In this document: in pieces, positions 25,485-31,724 of the stretch
Layout of the letters: each line of letters begins with the position of its first letter
Numbering within the stretch: the first letter of the stretch is position 1
NCBI RefSeq assembly: GCF_002257585.1
Contig: NZ_CP022743.1
Coordinates: 1,550,001-1,614,000 of the forward strand
Direction of reading: 5' to 3'
DNA length: 64,000 bases
From: Mucilaginibacter xinganensis
GTDB taxonomy: Bacteria; Bacteroidota; Bacteroidia; Sphingobacteriales; Sphingobacteriaceae
Notes under the pieces: generated by a model
What the model saw: the letters and a program-made list of their open reading frames with translations, nothing else
Databases searched by the model: none
What the model was told of the DNA's origin: nothing
Translations under genes and position numbers: made by a program

Positions 25485-27053
25485 ATGGAAAAAAATGTTG
25501 TCGAAACTATTCGCAGCCTTATCGCAATTTTAAACATTCCGGTTACAAAAACAAGTATTATTAACGAGGTAAATGAAAACCCTAATAATGAAAATTTATT
25601 TGGGATAAGTGAGGTATTATCCAAATGGAACATTACAAACGCCGCATATCATTTAAGTCCTGCCGAACTGGATAACGATTTTTGCCCCTTTATAGCCTAT
25701 ATCAGTAAAGGTATTAAGGAGTATGAGTTTGTGGTAGTTAAAACCATTGATGATAAAGAGGTAACCATTTGTAATGAAAATTATAAAAACAAAGTAATTG
25801 AACGAGGTGAGTTTAATAAGCTGTACAACAATACGGCGCTGGTTGTTGAACCCGAGGAAAATGCGGGTGAGATTAATTACAAAGCCAACCGGCAAAAAGA
25901 AATAGCAGAAAGTTTAAAGGTGCCGCTTTTTATATTAGGTGCCGTTTTGTTGCTCTCGGGCTTTTTTATCCAAAACCGCGCTTTTAGCTGGTATAATTGT
26001 TTATTGCTTTTATTAAAAAGTGGAGGACTTACCACAGCTGTTTTGCTGCTGGTACAAAGTATTCAGTCAGATAACCCTTATGTAAAAACACTTTGCTTTA
26101 AGGGCAAACATGCCGATTGCGACGAGATTCTTACCTCAAGGGCCGCAAAGCTGGTGTCGTGGTTATCATGGTCAGAGATTGGGGGGTTTTATTTTGGCGG
26201 TACATTTTTACTGCTGCTGTTCTCATACACAACACCCGGCGTACCCGAAACACTTGCCGTTTTAAGCGCAGCCTGTTTGCCCTATATTGTTTATTCGTTA
26301 AGCTACCAGGCGTTTATTGCAAAAAAGTGGTGTGTACTTTGTACCACGGTACAAGCCGTGCTTTTAGCAGAGTTTTTTGCAAATCTTTCAAACTTTTCAA
26401 ATCCTTTAAACCACCTTACTACAGTGGGGTTTTACCGGATAACCATCAGTATGCTAATGCCGGTGTTGGCCTGGATAGTTGTGAAGCCGCTGTTTAAACG
26501 ATCGGGAGAGTTAAATGCAGCCAGGAAAACGCTGGCTAAGTTTAAACATAACGATGAATTATTTAAAAAGGTTTTATCGGAGCAACCTTCCTATAACCAG
26601 CCAAACCAGGACTTTTCAATTGTTCTGGGAAATCCCGCTTCGAAAAACATCGTAACTATAGTATCCAATCCCTACTGCGGGCCTTGTTCAACAGCGCATA
26701 AAGCGCTTGATGAATGGCTTGCAGTTTCTGACGATCTGCAGGTAAGGGTTGTGTTGACCAATACCCCCCAAAGCAGCGAAGCTGCGCGGCACCTTGTGGC
26801 TTTGAACAATACCGGCGATGCCGAACTTGTTAAGCAGGCATTACACGACTGGTATAAGCAAAGTAAAAAAGACTATCCGTCATGGGCAAAAAAATATCCC
26901 GCCGATTTAGATTCGGTAGCCTGCGATAACGTATTGAGGAAGCAAAACGAGTGGTGCGAATCTGTCGATGTACGGTTTACACCACTGGTGATTTTAAATG
27001 GGCACCAATTGCCTGAGAGTTATGTTATAGAAGATCTGAAGTACCTGATCTGA
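25485..27053 (+). CDS. VKOR-thioredoxin fusion with degenerate C39-like N-terminal domain
   Basis: A 522-residue inner-membrane thiol oxidase predicted to put disulfides into exported peptides. Residues 1-125 look like a C39-peptidase fold that has lost catalysis: there is no Cys near the start, and the His position reads EYEFVVVK. Residues 145-345 form the VKOR four-helix core with the loop cysteines C204 and C212 (LCFKGKHADC) and the quinone-side WCVLC motif (C283, C286). Residues 375-522 form a thioredoxin/DsbA-like domain with CGPC at 398-401. The dead C39-like part may bind double-glycine leaders, as the C39-like domain of HlyB binds its substrate. The gene lies between the exporter pair and three eight-cysteine precursors, which fits its role well. 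Confidence 0.88.
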   Translation: MEKNVVETIRSLIAILNIPVTKTSIINEVNENPNNENLFGISEVLSKWNITNAAYHLSPAELDNDFCPFIAYISKGIKEYEFVVVKTIDDKEVTICNENYKNKVIERGEFNKLYNNTALVVEPEENAGEINYKANRQKEIAESLKVPLFILGAVLLLSGFFIQNRAFSWYNCLLLLLKSGGLTTAVLLLVQSIQSDNPYVKTLCFKGKHADCDEILTSRAAKLVSWLSWSEIGGFYFGGTFLLLLFSYTTPGVPETLAVLSAACLPYIVYSLSYQAFIAKKWCVLCTTVQAVLLAEFFANLSNFSNPLNHLTTVGFYRITISMLMPVLAWIVVKPLFKRSGELNAARKTLAKFKHNDELFKKVLSEQPSYNQPNQDFSIVLGNPASKNIVTIVSNPYCGPCSTAHKALDEWLAVSDDLQVRVVLTNTPQSSEAARHLVALNNTGDAELVKQALHDWYKQSKKDYPSWAKKYPADLDSVACDNVLRKQNEWCESVDVRFTPLVILNGHQLPESYVIEDLKYLI

Positions 27054-27110
27054 TTCCTCAGTTTCGATGTTAACCCCCTATTATAAGTTTTACTGATTTT
27101 AACCGATCAA

Positions 27111-27232
27111 TATATTTTTCTGGCTGATTGTATTCCGTATTACGCAGGATAAATGCAAGCCTGGCCTTAAAAAAATTAAAACCAATATAGAATTAATAAA
27201 TTATGGGAGAAGTTAAGTTAAGATCCGGGTAG
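27111..27232 (+). pseudogene. Possible decayed fourth precursor gene with its upstream block
   Basis: CAGGAT at 27145-27150 is followed by AAATGCAAGCC and AAAACCAATAT and then an ATG at 27203. The CAGGAT-to-ATG distance is 58 bases, against 57, 59 and 60 in the three intact units. The nine-codon frame MGEVKLRSG ends at TAG (27230-27232) and weakly resembles the start of the intact leaders (MKKVSLKLG). The similarity upstream of the ATG is better than in the coding part. I read it as a remnant; chance resemblance in AT-rich DNA is possible. Confidence 0.35.
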
Positions 27233-27365
27233 CCCGGTATGACAGCAGCTGGCAAGCCCTTTTTGCCGGTGGGATTTTGCTGAGATAATTCCTAAACTTT
27301 AACGCTATAATTAAAAATTAAAAATAGTTAATGGTATTTGAACGGGCTTAAAATAGCCTGTATGG

Positions 27366-27463
27366 TATTGTTTTGGCCAATAATTAAGTTGCCTGCCTTA
27401 GTAAAACAGGATAAGGAAAGCCGACCCTGAAAACAGAGGCAACACAATAACAAATTTTCAATT
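27366..27463 (+). promoter_or_regulatory. Conserved upstream block, copy 1
   Basis: This is the first of three near-identical blocks that end at the precursor start codons. Shared landmarks are TATTGTTTTGGCCAA with the TTGGCCAA palindrome, then AATTAAGTTGCCTG, AAAACAGGATAAGG and GAAAACAGAGGC. Conservation outside the coding region points to a promoter/operator or a structured 5' UTR. Confidence 0.7.
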
Positions 27464-27706
27464 ATGAAGAAAGTAGGCTTAAAATTAGGCAGCGTAAAGG
27501 AAATGCTGACTAAGGAAGAGATGAAAAAAATCTCTGGAGGTTATAACGTATGCTGCTGCGTTGGCGGCACTTACGGTTACCTTGAGTGTAACCACAGCTG
27601 GTCTGGCGGGTCCACCAATTGCTCTTCTTACTGCGCTGGCTATGGGGCAAGTGGTGCGCAATGGGATTCAAGCAGCTTATGTAACTACTGGAATAAACCT
27701 TGCTGA
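27464..27706 (+). CDS. Double-glycine leader, eight-cysteine peptide precursor 1
   Basis: An 80-residue precursor. The leader of 26 residues contains LTKEEMKKISGG, the typical Bacteroidota double-glycine signal, with cleavage expected after G26 by the C39 exporter. The 54-residue core starts YNVCCCVGG and has eight cysteines with spacing CCC-x9-C-x10-C-x3-C-x15-C-x6-C, enough for four disulfides. Ser, Gly, Tyr and Trp are abundant; HSWS and WDSSSLC are shared with the two paralogues. No lanthipeptide, radical-SAM or cyclodehydratase gene is nearby, so disulfides (VKOR fusion) and perhaps glycosylation (GT2 and neighbours) are the expected modifications. Activity, for example as a bacteriocin, is inferred only from context. 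Confidence 0.88.
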   Translation: MKKVGLKLGSVKEMLTKEEMKKISGGYNVCCCVGGTYGYLECNHSWSGGSTNCSSYCAGYGASGAQWDSSSLCNYWNKPC

Positions 27707-27713
27707 TTTAAAA

Positions 27714-27737
27714 AAGGGGAGTTGAAAATCTCCCCTT
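27714..27737 (+). terminator. Hairpin after precursor 1
   Basis: AAGGGGAG (27714-27721) pairs with CTCCCCTT (27730-27737). The following T-tract is poor, so termination may be partial. Confidence 0.55.
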
Positions 27738-27778
27738 CAGCTATTGCACTCACCTATTGAAATTATTTGCGCGAAAAA

Positions 27779-27878
27779 TATTGTTTTGGCCAACAATTAA
27801 GTTGCCTGCCTTGGTAAAACAGGATAGGGAAATGCCCAACCCGAAAACAGAGGTAACACCAATATTAAATTTATAATT
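27779..27878 (+). promoter_or_regulatory. Conserved upstream block, copy 2
   Basis: This has the same landmarks as copy 1: TATTGTTTTGGCCAACAAT, AAGTTGCCTGCCTTGG, AAAACAGGATAGGG and GAAAACAGAGG. Here ATTGTT and AACAAT flank the GGCC centre and give an inverted repeat with a two-base bulge. Confidence 0.7.
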
Positions 27879-28142
27879 ATGAAAAAAGTGAGTTTAAAAT
27901 TAGGCAGCGTAAAGGAAATGCTGACTAAAGAAGAAATGAAAAAAATTGCAGGTGGTTATGCTATGTGTTGCTGTATAGGCGGCGTGTATGGTAACCTTGA
28001 CTGCACCCATAGCTGGTCGCGGTCACTTGATTCAACAGGCAGTTGTTACCACACATGTACAGATCCAAATTCTCAAAATCCGGGTACTGGTGGTGCTTTG
28101 TGGGATTCGAGCAGCTTGTGCAACCATTGGGGGCATTGCTAA
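27879..28142 (+). CDS. Double-glycine leader, eight-cysteine peptide precursor 2
   Basis: An 87-residue precursor with a 26-residue leader nearly identical to its neighbours (ending LTKEEMKKIAGG) and a 61-residue core starting YAMCCCIGG. It keeps all eight cysteines, but the loops are longer: CCC-x9-C-x13-C-x3-C-x20-C-x5-C. It is the most divergent of the three; the segment between Cys4 and Cys7 is different while GNLDCTHSWS and WDSSSLCNHW are kept. This pattern, fixed cysteines with variable loops, suggests diversification of a disulfide scaffold. It has its own upstream block and terminator, so its expression can be independent of the others. Confidence 0.88.
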   Translation: MKKVSLKLGSVKEMLTKEEMKKIAGGYAMCCCIGGVYGNLDCTHSWSRSLDSTGSCYHTCTDPNSQNPGTGGALWDSSSLCNHWGHC

Positions 28143-28150
28143 TAAAAAGG

Positions 28151-28173
28151 AGTCCTTCACAAAGGGCTTTTTT
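28151..28173 (+). terminator. Intrinsic terminator after precursor 2
   Basis: AGTCCTT (28151-28157) pairs with AAGGGCT (28162-28168, one G-U pair), followed by TTTTT. Confidence 0.7.
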
Positions 28174-28188
28174 CGGTACTGTTTAAAA

Positions 28189-28290
28189 TATTGTTTGGCC
28201 AACAATTAAGTTGCCTGTCTTAACATAAAACAGGATAAGGAAAGCCGACCCCGAAAATAGAGGCACAACCAATAAATAAATTTTTAAACT
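28189..28290 (+). promoter_or_regulatory. Conserved upstream block, copy 3
   Basis: The block has TATTGTTTGGCCAACAAT, AAGTTGCCTGTCTTAA, AAAACAGGATAAGG, AAAGCCGACCCCGAAAA and AGAGGC. The ATTGTT/AACAAT arms around GGCC differ from copy 2 by one deleted T. CCTGT and ACAGG could form a second small stem. Confidence 0.7.
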
Positions 28291-28539
28291 ATGAAAAAAG
28301 TAAGTTTAAAATTAGGCAGCGTAAAAGAAATGCTGACTAAAGAAGAAATGAAAAAAATTGCCGGTGGTTACAATGTATGTTGCTGCGTTGGCGGTACGTA
28401 TGGTAACCTTGATTGTACCCACAGCTGGTCTGGGGGCATTGGGCAAACCAACTGCTCTTCTTATTGCGCAGGGTATGGTGCAACTGGTGCACAATGGGAT
28501 TCAAGCAGTTTGTGTAACCACTGGGGACAGTGCAGCTAA
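28291..28539 (+). CDS. Double-glycine leader, eight-cysteine peptide precursor 3
   Basis: An 82-residue precursor with a 26-residue leader ending KKIAGG and a 56-residue core starting YNVCCCVGG. The cysteine pattern is CCC-x9-C-x12-C-x3-C-x15-C-x5-C, followed by a terminal Ser. It is closest to precursor 1 over the segment SSYCAGYGATGAQWDSSSLC and closest to precursor 2 over GNLDCTHSWS and CNHWG, as expected for recent tandem duplication with exchange. The strong hairpin right after the stop separates it from the convergent glycosyltransferase-like gene. Confidence 0.88.
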   Translation: MKKVSLKLGSVKEMLTKEEMKKIAGGYNVCCCVGGTYGNLDCTHSWSGGIGQTNCSSYCAGYGATGAQWDSSSLCNHWGQCS

Positions 28540-28573
28540 AATAACGAGGAGCCTTCGGGCTCCTTGTTATTTT
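28538..28573. terminator. Bidirectional terminator between precursor 3 and the minus-strand gene
   Basis: AAAATAACGAGGAGCC (28538-28553) pairs over 16 positions, one of them G-U, with GGCTCCTTGTTATTTT (28558-28573), with a TTCG tetraloop. A/T tracts on both sides suit both strands. The stem overlaps the stop codon of the minus-strand gene. Confidence 0.9.
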
Positions 28574-29460
28574 AATAAGTTTTGTGTTTCCAGCAGCCCG
28601 TCTGCGGATGCAGGATCGTTTTTTAAGAAGTAATTCCTTTCGATAAAAAAAATGTCGGGTATTACATCCCATTGGGGTTTAATAAGGTCGGGCTGTTTTT
28701 TGAACTTAATAAGGTGGTATAATATTGCTTCGGCTTTGTTGGCATAATAAAGGCTGCCGGTGTTCCATTCCATTTGGCCACAAAGGCCTTCAATAACCAT
28801 AAAGTTGAAATGTGCCTTTATCTTTCCTTCGGCTGCAAGCTTTTTTACAATATGCGTCATACTCTCAATGGGGGTTTTAATGTCAAAAATAGATAGTCCC
28901 TCCATTAGCGGGATCCAGGCAAAATTACATTCATCAAAACAATAATGATCGGCGCTGGTAAAAACCTTGCGGTGATCTTTACTTAATTTAAAAAGTTCGT
29001 TAACGAACGGGATGTTTTTGAAAAGTGAAAAAAAGCCGGTTATATATTCCTCTCTTACACATATCACCTCATAGCTATCCAGGATTTTATTTGTGATAAA
29101 TCCCCTTATGTCGCCAAAAATCACATCCAGGTCACCATGTCCCCAAAAATCATAATTCATTAAAAAATCATCAAATATGACCCCGTAGGCGGGCTTCAAA
29201 TCGCATAATTTGTATGGGTTGGCAACATTTACAGGCATTGCCAGTTTTTGGGATGCAAGTGTTTCAAACTCGCTGATGTTCATGGACACATGATACACAT
29301 TTTCGGGGAGCGGGTGTGATATTTCGAGATCTCCAATGACATAAAAATGAACACCGGGGTTGTAGGCACATGATTTTAAAAAAAGTTTAAAATACCAGGG
29401 AGCCTGCCCGAAATAGCAGGTGATCAATGCAATTTTATACTTGTTCACAGGTTCAGGCAT
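28567..29460 (-). CDS. DUF6625-like putative glycosyltransferase
   Basis: About 297 residues from the ATG at 29460; an in-frame ATG at 29508 would add 16 residues. The start at 29460 puts the first beta-strand (YKIALITCYFGQAPWYFKLF) near the N-terminus, as usual in this family. The GT-A-like core shows FDDFLMNYDFWGHGDLDVIFG with a DLD (D110, D112) that can bind metal and nucleotide sugar. I assign it to DUF6625 from memory of that family's pattern. It is convergent with the precursor genes and divergent from the DUF6734-like gene. A role in decorating the exported peptides or a surface polymer is possible but unproven. Confidence 0.65.
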   Translation of the reverse strand: MPEPVNKYKIALITCYFGQAPWYFKLFLKSCAYNPGVHFYVIGDLEISHPLPENVYHVSMNISEFETLASQKLAMPVNVANPYKLCDLKPAYGVIFDDFLMNYDFWGHGDLDVIFGDIRGFITNKILDSYEVICVREEYITGFFSLFKNIPFVNELFKLSKDHRKVFTSADHYCFDECNFAWIPLMEGLSIFDIKTPIESMTHIVKKLAAEGKIKAHFNFMVIEGLCGQMEWNTGSLYYANKAEAILYHLIKFKKQPDLIKPQWDVIPDIFFIERNYFLKNDPASADGLLETQNLLK

Positions 29461-29623
29461 TTTGGAAATTTTATGCGGGAGATTGTTTAGTAAATTAACC
29501 CGGCGCAATTTATGCCGGATATTAAATTTTCTCCTTTTTAACAGAACCTAAATATAGAAAGAATTATTTATTGTATATTTATTTAAATAAACCTTTGAGC
29601 AATAATAAACCATTTATCGTTAA

Positions 29624-30934
29624 ATGGACAGTACCATAAAAATTATCCAAACATTATACCTGCCTGGTAATGGCGCAGATCCGTTGAAGAATAGCTTAGG
29701 GTTTCTTTCGCCCGAGTTTAACTGGATGGGTTGGGCGTTAAGCTGTCTACAATTAAAACAATACTACCCGCAGGTTGAGTTATACACCAATAGTGCCGGG
29801 TATGATGTGTTGATAAACCGGCTTAAACTTCCTTATGACGCAGTGCACCTGGTATTAAACGATCTTGATTTCCCTGCCCACCTGTGGGCTTATCCAAAGT
29901 TGTACACATACAGTCTGCAAAACGGGCCGTTTTTACATGTGGACGGCGATGCCTTTTTTTGGGAAAAGTTGGATGATACCACCTTACAGCGCCCGCTTAT
30001 TGCACAGAATATGGAGACTAACGATTCCTACTATCAATCAATTTTAAAGCACCTTTTAAATTTAGGACTGGTTTTTCCCGCGGCTATCACCGATAGCTTA
30101 AATAATGGTAAAAAACTTGCCGCATACAATGCCGGGATAATTGGCGGTAATGACATTGATTTTTTTAAAAAATACGCAGAAGAGGCCTTTGGTTTTGTAA
30201 CTGCCAACTATGAAAAGTTGCAGCTGTTAAAGATCCCGGAGATCAATATGATTTATGAGCAGGTACTGTTTCATTGCCTTGCTGAACAGAACAAAATAGC
30301 GGTAACATGTTATTTGCCGGATGAAGTAACTGATATGACATATCCCGGCTTTGCCGATTTTATGAATGTTGCAGGTGATATAAAGTACATCCACCTGATG
30401 GGTGAATTTAAAAGAAATGTCGATTGCTGTTTTATGCTGGCCAGTCGCTTAAGGCATGATTATCCGGGTTATTATTACCGCGTTATTGATGAATGTAAAA
30501 AAGCCGGGTTCACTTTGTATTTAACATGTTATAATAATGAAATAAATGGAAATTCTGCGGCGTGGTTACGTTTATATGAGCATGAAAAAAAACAGTATGC
30601 AAATGTTGAGTACTTGTTTAGGAACAACAGGTTGCAGTATGCAAAATTTAAAAGAAATAAGTTTTTAAAGATAGCTAACAGTGATAGCGGTATTGTTAGT
30701 TACCATGTGCCGTTAAGCTACAGAATGGAATTTAAGCAGGTTGAGGCAGATCAGTTGGATGGAATTTTAATTGACCTTATGCGTATCGGAAGAACATTTG
30801 CAGAATTGCTGAATTTTATAACCGAATGTTTTGATGAAGGCGATACTACACAAGGCCGGGCGGATATTAGTAAATTGCTTAGCCTTAAACTACGCGCAGG
30901 GTTGTATGGTAATTTGTATGAGGTTTGTTTATAA
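29624..30934 (+). CDS. DUF6734-like putative glycosyltransferase
   Basis: A 436-residue protein without signal peptide or membrane segments. The N-terminal half looks like a GT-A fold: IIQTLYLPGNG at the start, YTNSAGYDVLINRLKLPYD, and HVDGDAFFW with D107 and D109 as a DxD-like pair. It also has NAGIIGGNDIDFFKKYAEEA, as in other glycosyltransferases of the sialic/hexosyl type. The C-terminal 180 residues are helical and unassigned. I assign it to DUF6734 from memory. It starts 163 bases from the DUF6625-like gene in the opposite direction, so the pair may share a regulatory region. It is the last gene that plausibly belongs to the peptide cluster. Confidence 0.6.
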   Translation: MDSTIKIIQTLYLPGNGADPLKNSLGFLSPEFNWMGWALSCLQLKQYYPQVELYTNSAGYDVLINRLKLPYDAVHLVLNDLDFPAHLWAYPKLYTYSLQNGPFLHVDGDAFFWEKLDDTTLQRPLIAQNMETNDSYYQSILKHLLNLGLVFPAAITDSLNNGKKLAAYNAGIIGGNDIDFFKKYAEEAFGFVTANYEKLQLLKIPEINMIYEQVLFHCLAEQNKIAVTCYLPDEVTDMTYPGFADFMNVAGDIKYIHLMGEFKRNVDCCFMLASRLRHDYPGYYYRVIDECKKAGFTLYLTCYNNEINGNSAAWLRLYEHEKKQYANVEYLFRNNRLQYAKFKRNKFLKIANSDSGIVSYHVPLSYRMEFKQVEADQLDGILIDLMRIGRTFAELLNFITECFDEGDTTQGRADISKLLSLKLRAGLYGNLYEVCL

Positions 30935-31069
30935 TAAAACCAATTACAACAACCGGTCAATCTGAATTAATAGCTGGGTGTAAATAATTTTGTAATTTTA
31001 ATTAATTTTATTTCGCTTAACAAAATACTGGAACGGTAATTGTATAATTCATAGCAAAACTATAAAACT

Positions 31070-31528
31070 ATGGAAACTACAACAGAAATGACAACCGAAA
31101 TTTTGAACGACCTGATAGCCATTAATAATGACCGTATAACCGGTTACGAGAGAGCTGCCGGCGAATTAAAAGAAGAAGATGCCGACCTGAGAGCGCTTTT
31201 TACTGACATGGTAGCCGAGAGCCATCAATGTAAGATGGAACTGGCAAACGAGGTTGCTGCAAACGGGGGCGATATTGAACAAGGCACCACTACCAGCGGA
31301 AAGATTTACCGCGCCTGGATGGATGTAAAAGCAGTTTTTACCGGGCACGACCGTAAAACTGTACTTGAGAATTGTGAAGCTGGTGAAGATGCGGCTCAAA
31401 AAGCCTACACCACAGCTTTACGCGAAGAAGAATTACCTGCTTACATCCGCACGATGATCAGCAAGCAAAAGGAAGATTTAAAAGTATCGCATGATAAAAT
31501 TAAAAACCTGCGCGACTTTCAGAGTTAA
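31070..31528 (+). CDS. PA2169/DUF2383-type four-helix-bundle protein
   Basis: A 152-residue acidic, wholly helical protein. It resembles the ferritin-like PA2169 family: ILNDLIAINNDRITGYERAA, ALFTDMVAESHQCKMELANE, GKIYRAWMDVKAVFTGHDRK and ILENCEAGEDAAQKAY-like spacing (here VLENCEAGEDAAQKAYTTAL). Members are often stress-induced; their biochemical role is not established, and no clear di-iron ligand set can be assigned from sequence alone. It stands alone between the peptide cluster and the phosphohexomutase gene and ends at a strong terminator. Confidence 0.85.
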   Translation: METTTEMTTEILNDLIAINNDRITGYERAAGELKEEDADLRALFTDMVAESHQCKMELANEVAANGGDIEQGTTTSGKIYRAWMDVKAVFTGHDRKTVLENCEAGEDAAQKAYTTALREEELPAYIRTMISKQKEDLKVSHDKIKNLRDFQS

Positions 31529-31551
31529 ATCCTTTTCCGGGATTATATTAC

Positions 31552-31584
31552 AGCGGGCGGCATAATGGCTGCCCGCTTTTTTTT
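31552..31584 (+). terminator. Intrinsic terminator after the PA2169-type gene
   Basis: AGCGGGC (31552-31558) pairs with GCCCGCT (31571-31577), followed by seven or more Ts. Confidence 0.9.
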
Positions 31585-31724
31585 ATGGGTTTTTAGCTTC
31601 AGGCAGTAAATTGCATGATATAATTAATTCAACTTTGGGTAAACAAATAGCTGTTTAAAATACTTTTTTATTATCATATTTGAAGTACAACAACCAACGA
31701 TTAACCGAGATTATAAATATTGAT

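Larger units (their letters stand above)
27054..27463. other. Spacer between the VKOR gene and the first precursor
   Basis: This 410-base stretch has no intact gene. It contains a probable decayed precursor copy (about 27111-27232), small hairpins (CCGGG/CCCGG at 27225-27237; CTGGCAA/TTGCCGG around 27249-27268) and the first intact 100-bp upstream block (27366-27463). Confidence 0.5.

Noticed and set aside
27270-27295. GCTGAGATAATTCC resembles the core of a TPP riboswitch.
   Set aside because: The partner motifs of the thiamine aptamer are absent and no thiamine gene follows, so chance similarity is more likely.
27366-28573. Three direct repeats spaced by unique DNA, at first sight array-like.
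   Set aside because: The units are about 400 bases and contain intact precursor genes; there are no short identical repeats with uniform spacers and no cas genes, so this is a gene triplication and not CRISPR.
28337-28672. Minus-strand open frame covering precursor 3 and the terminator.
   Set aside because: It runs through a strong bidirectional terminator and overlaps two better genes in other frames.
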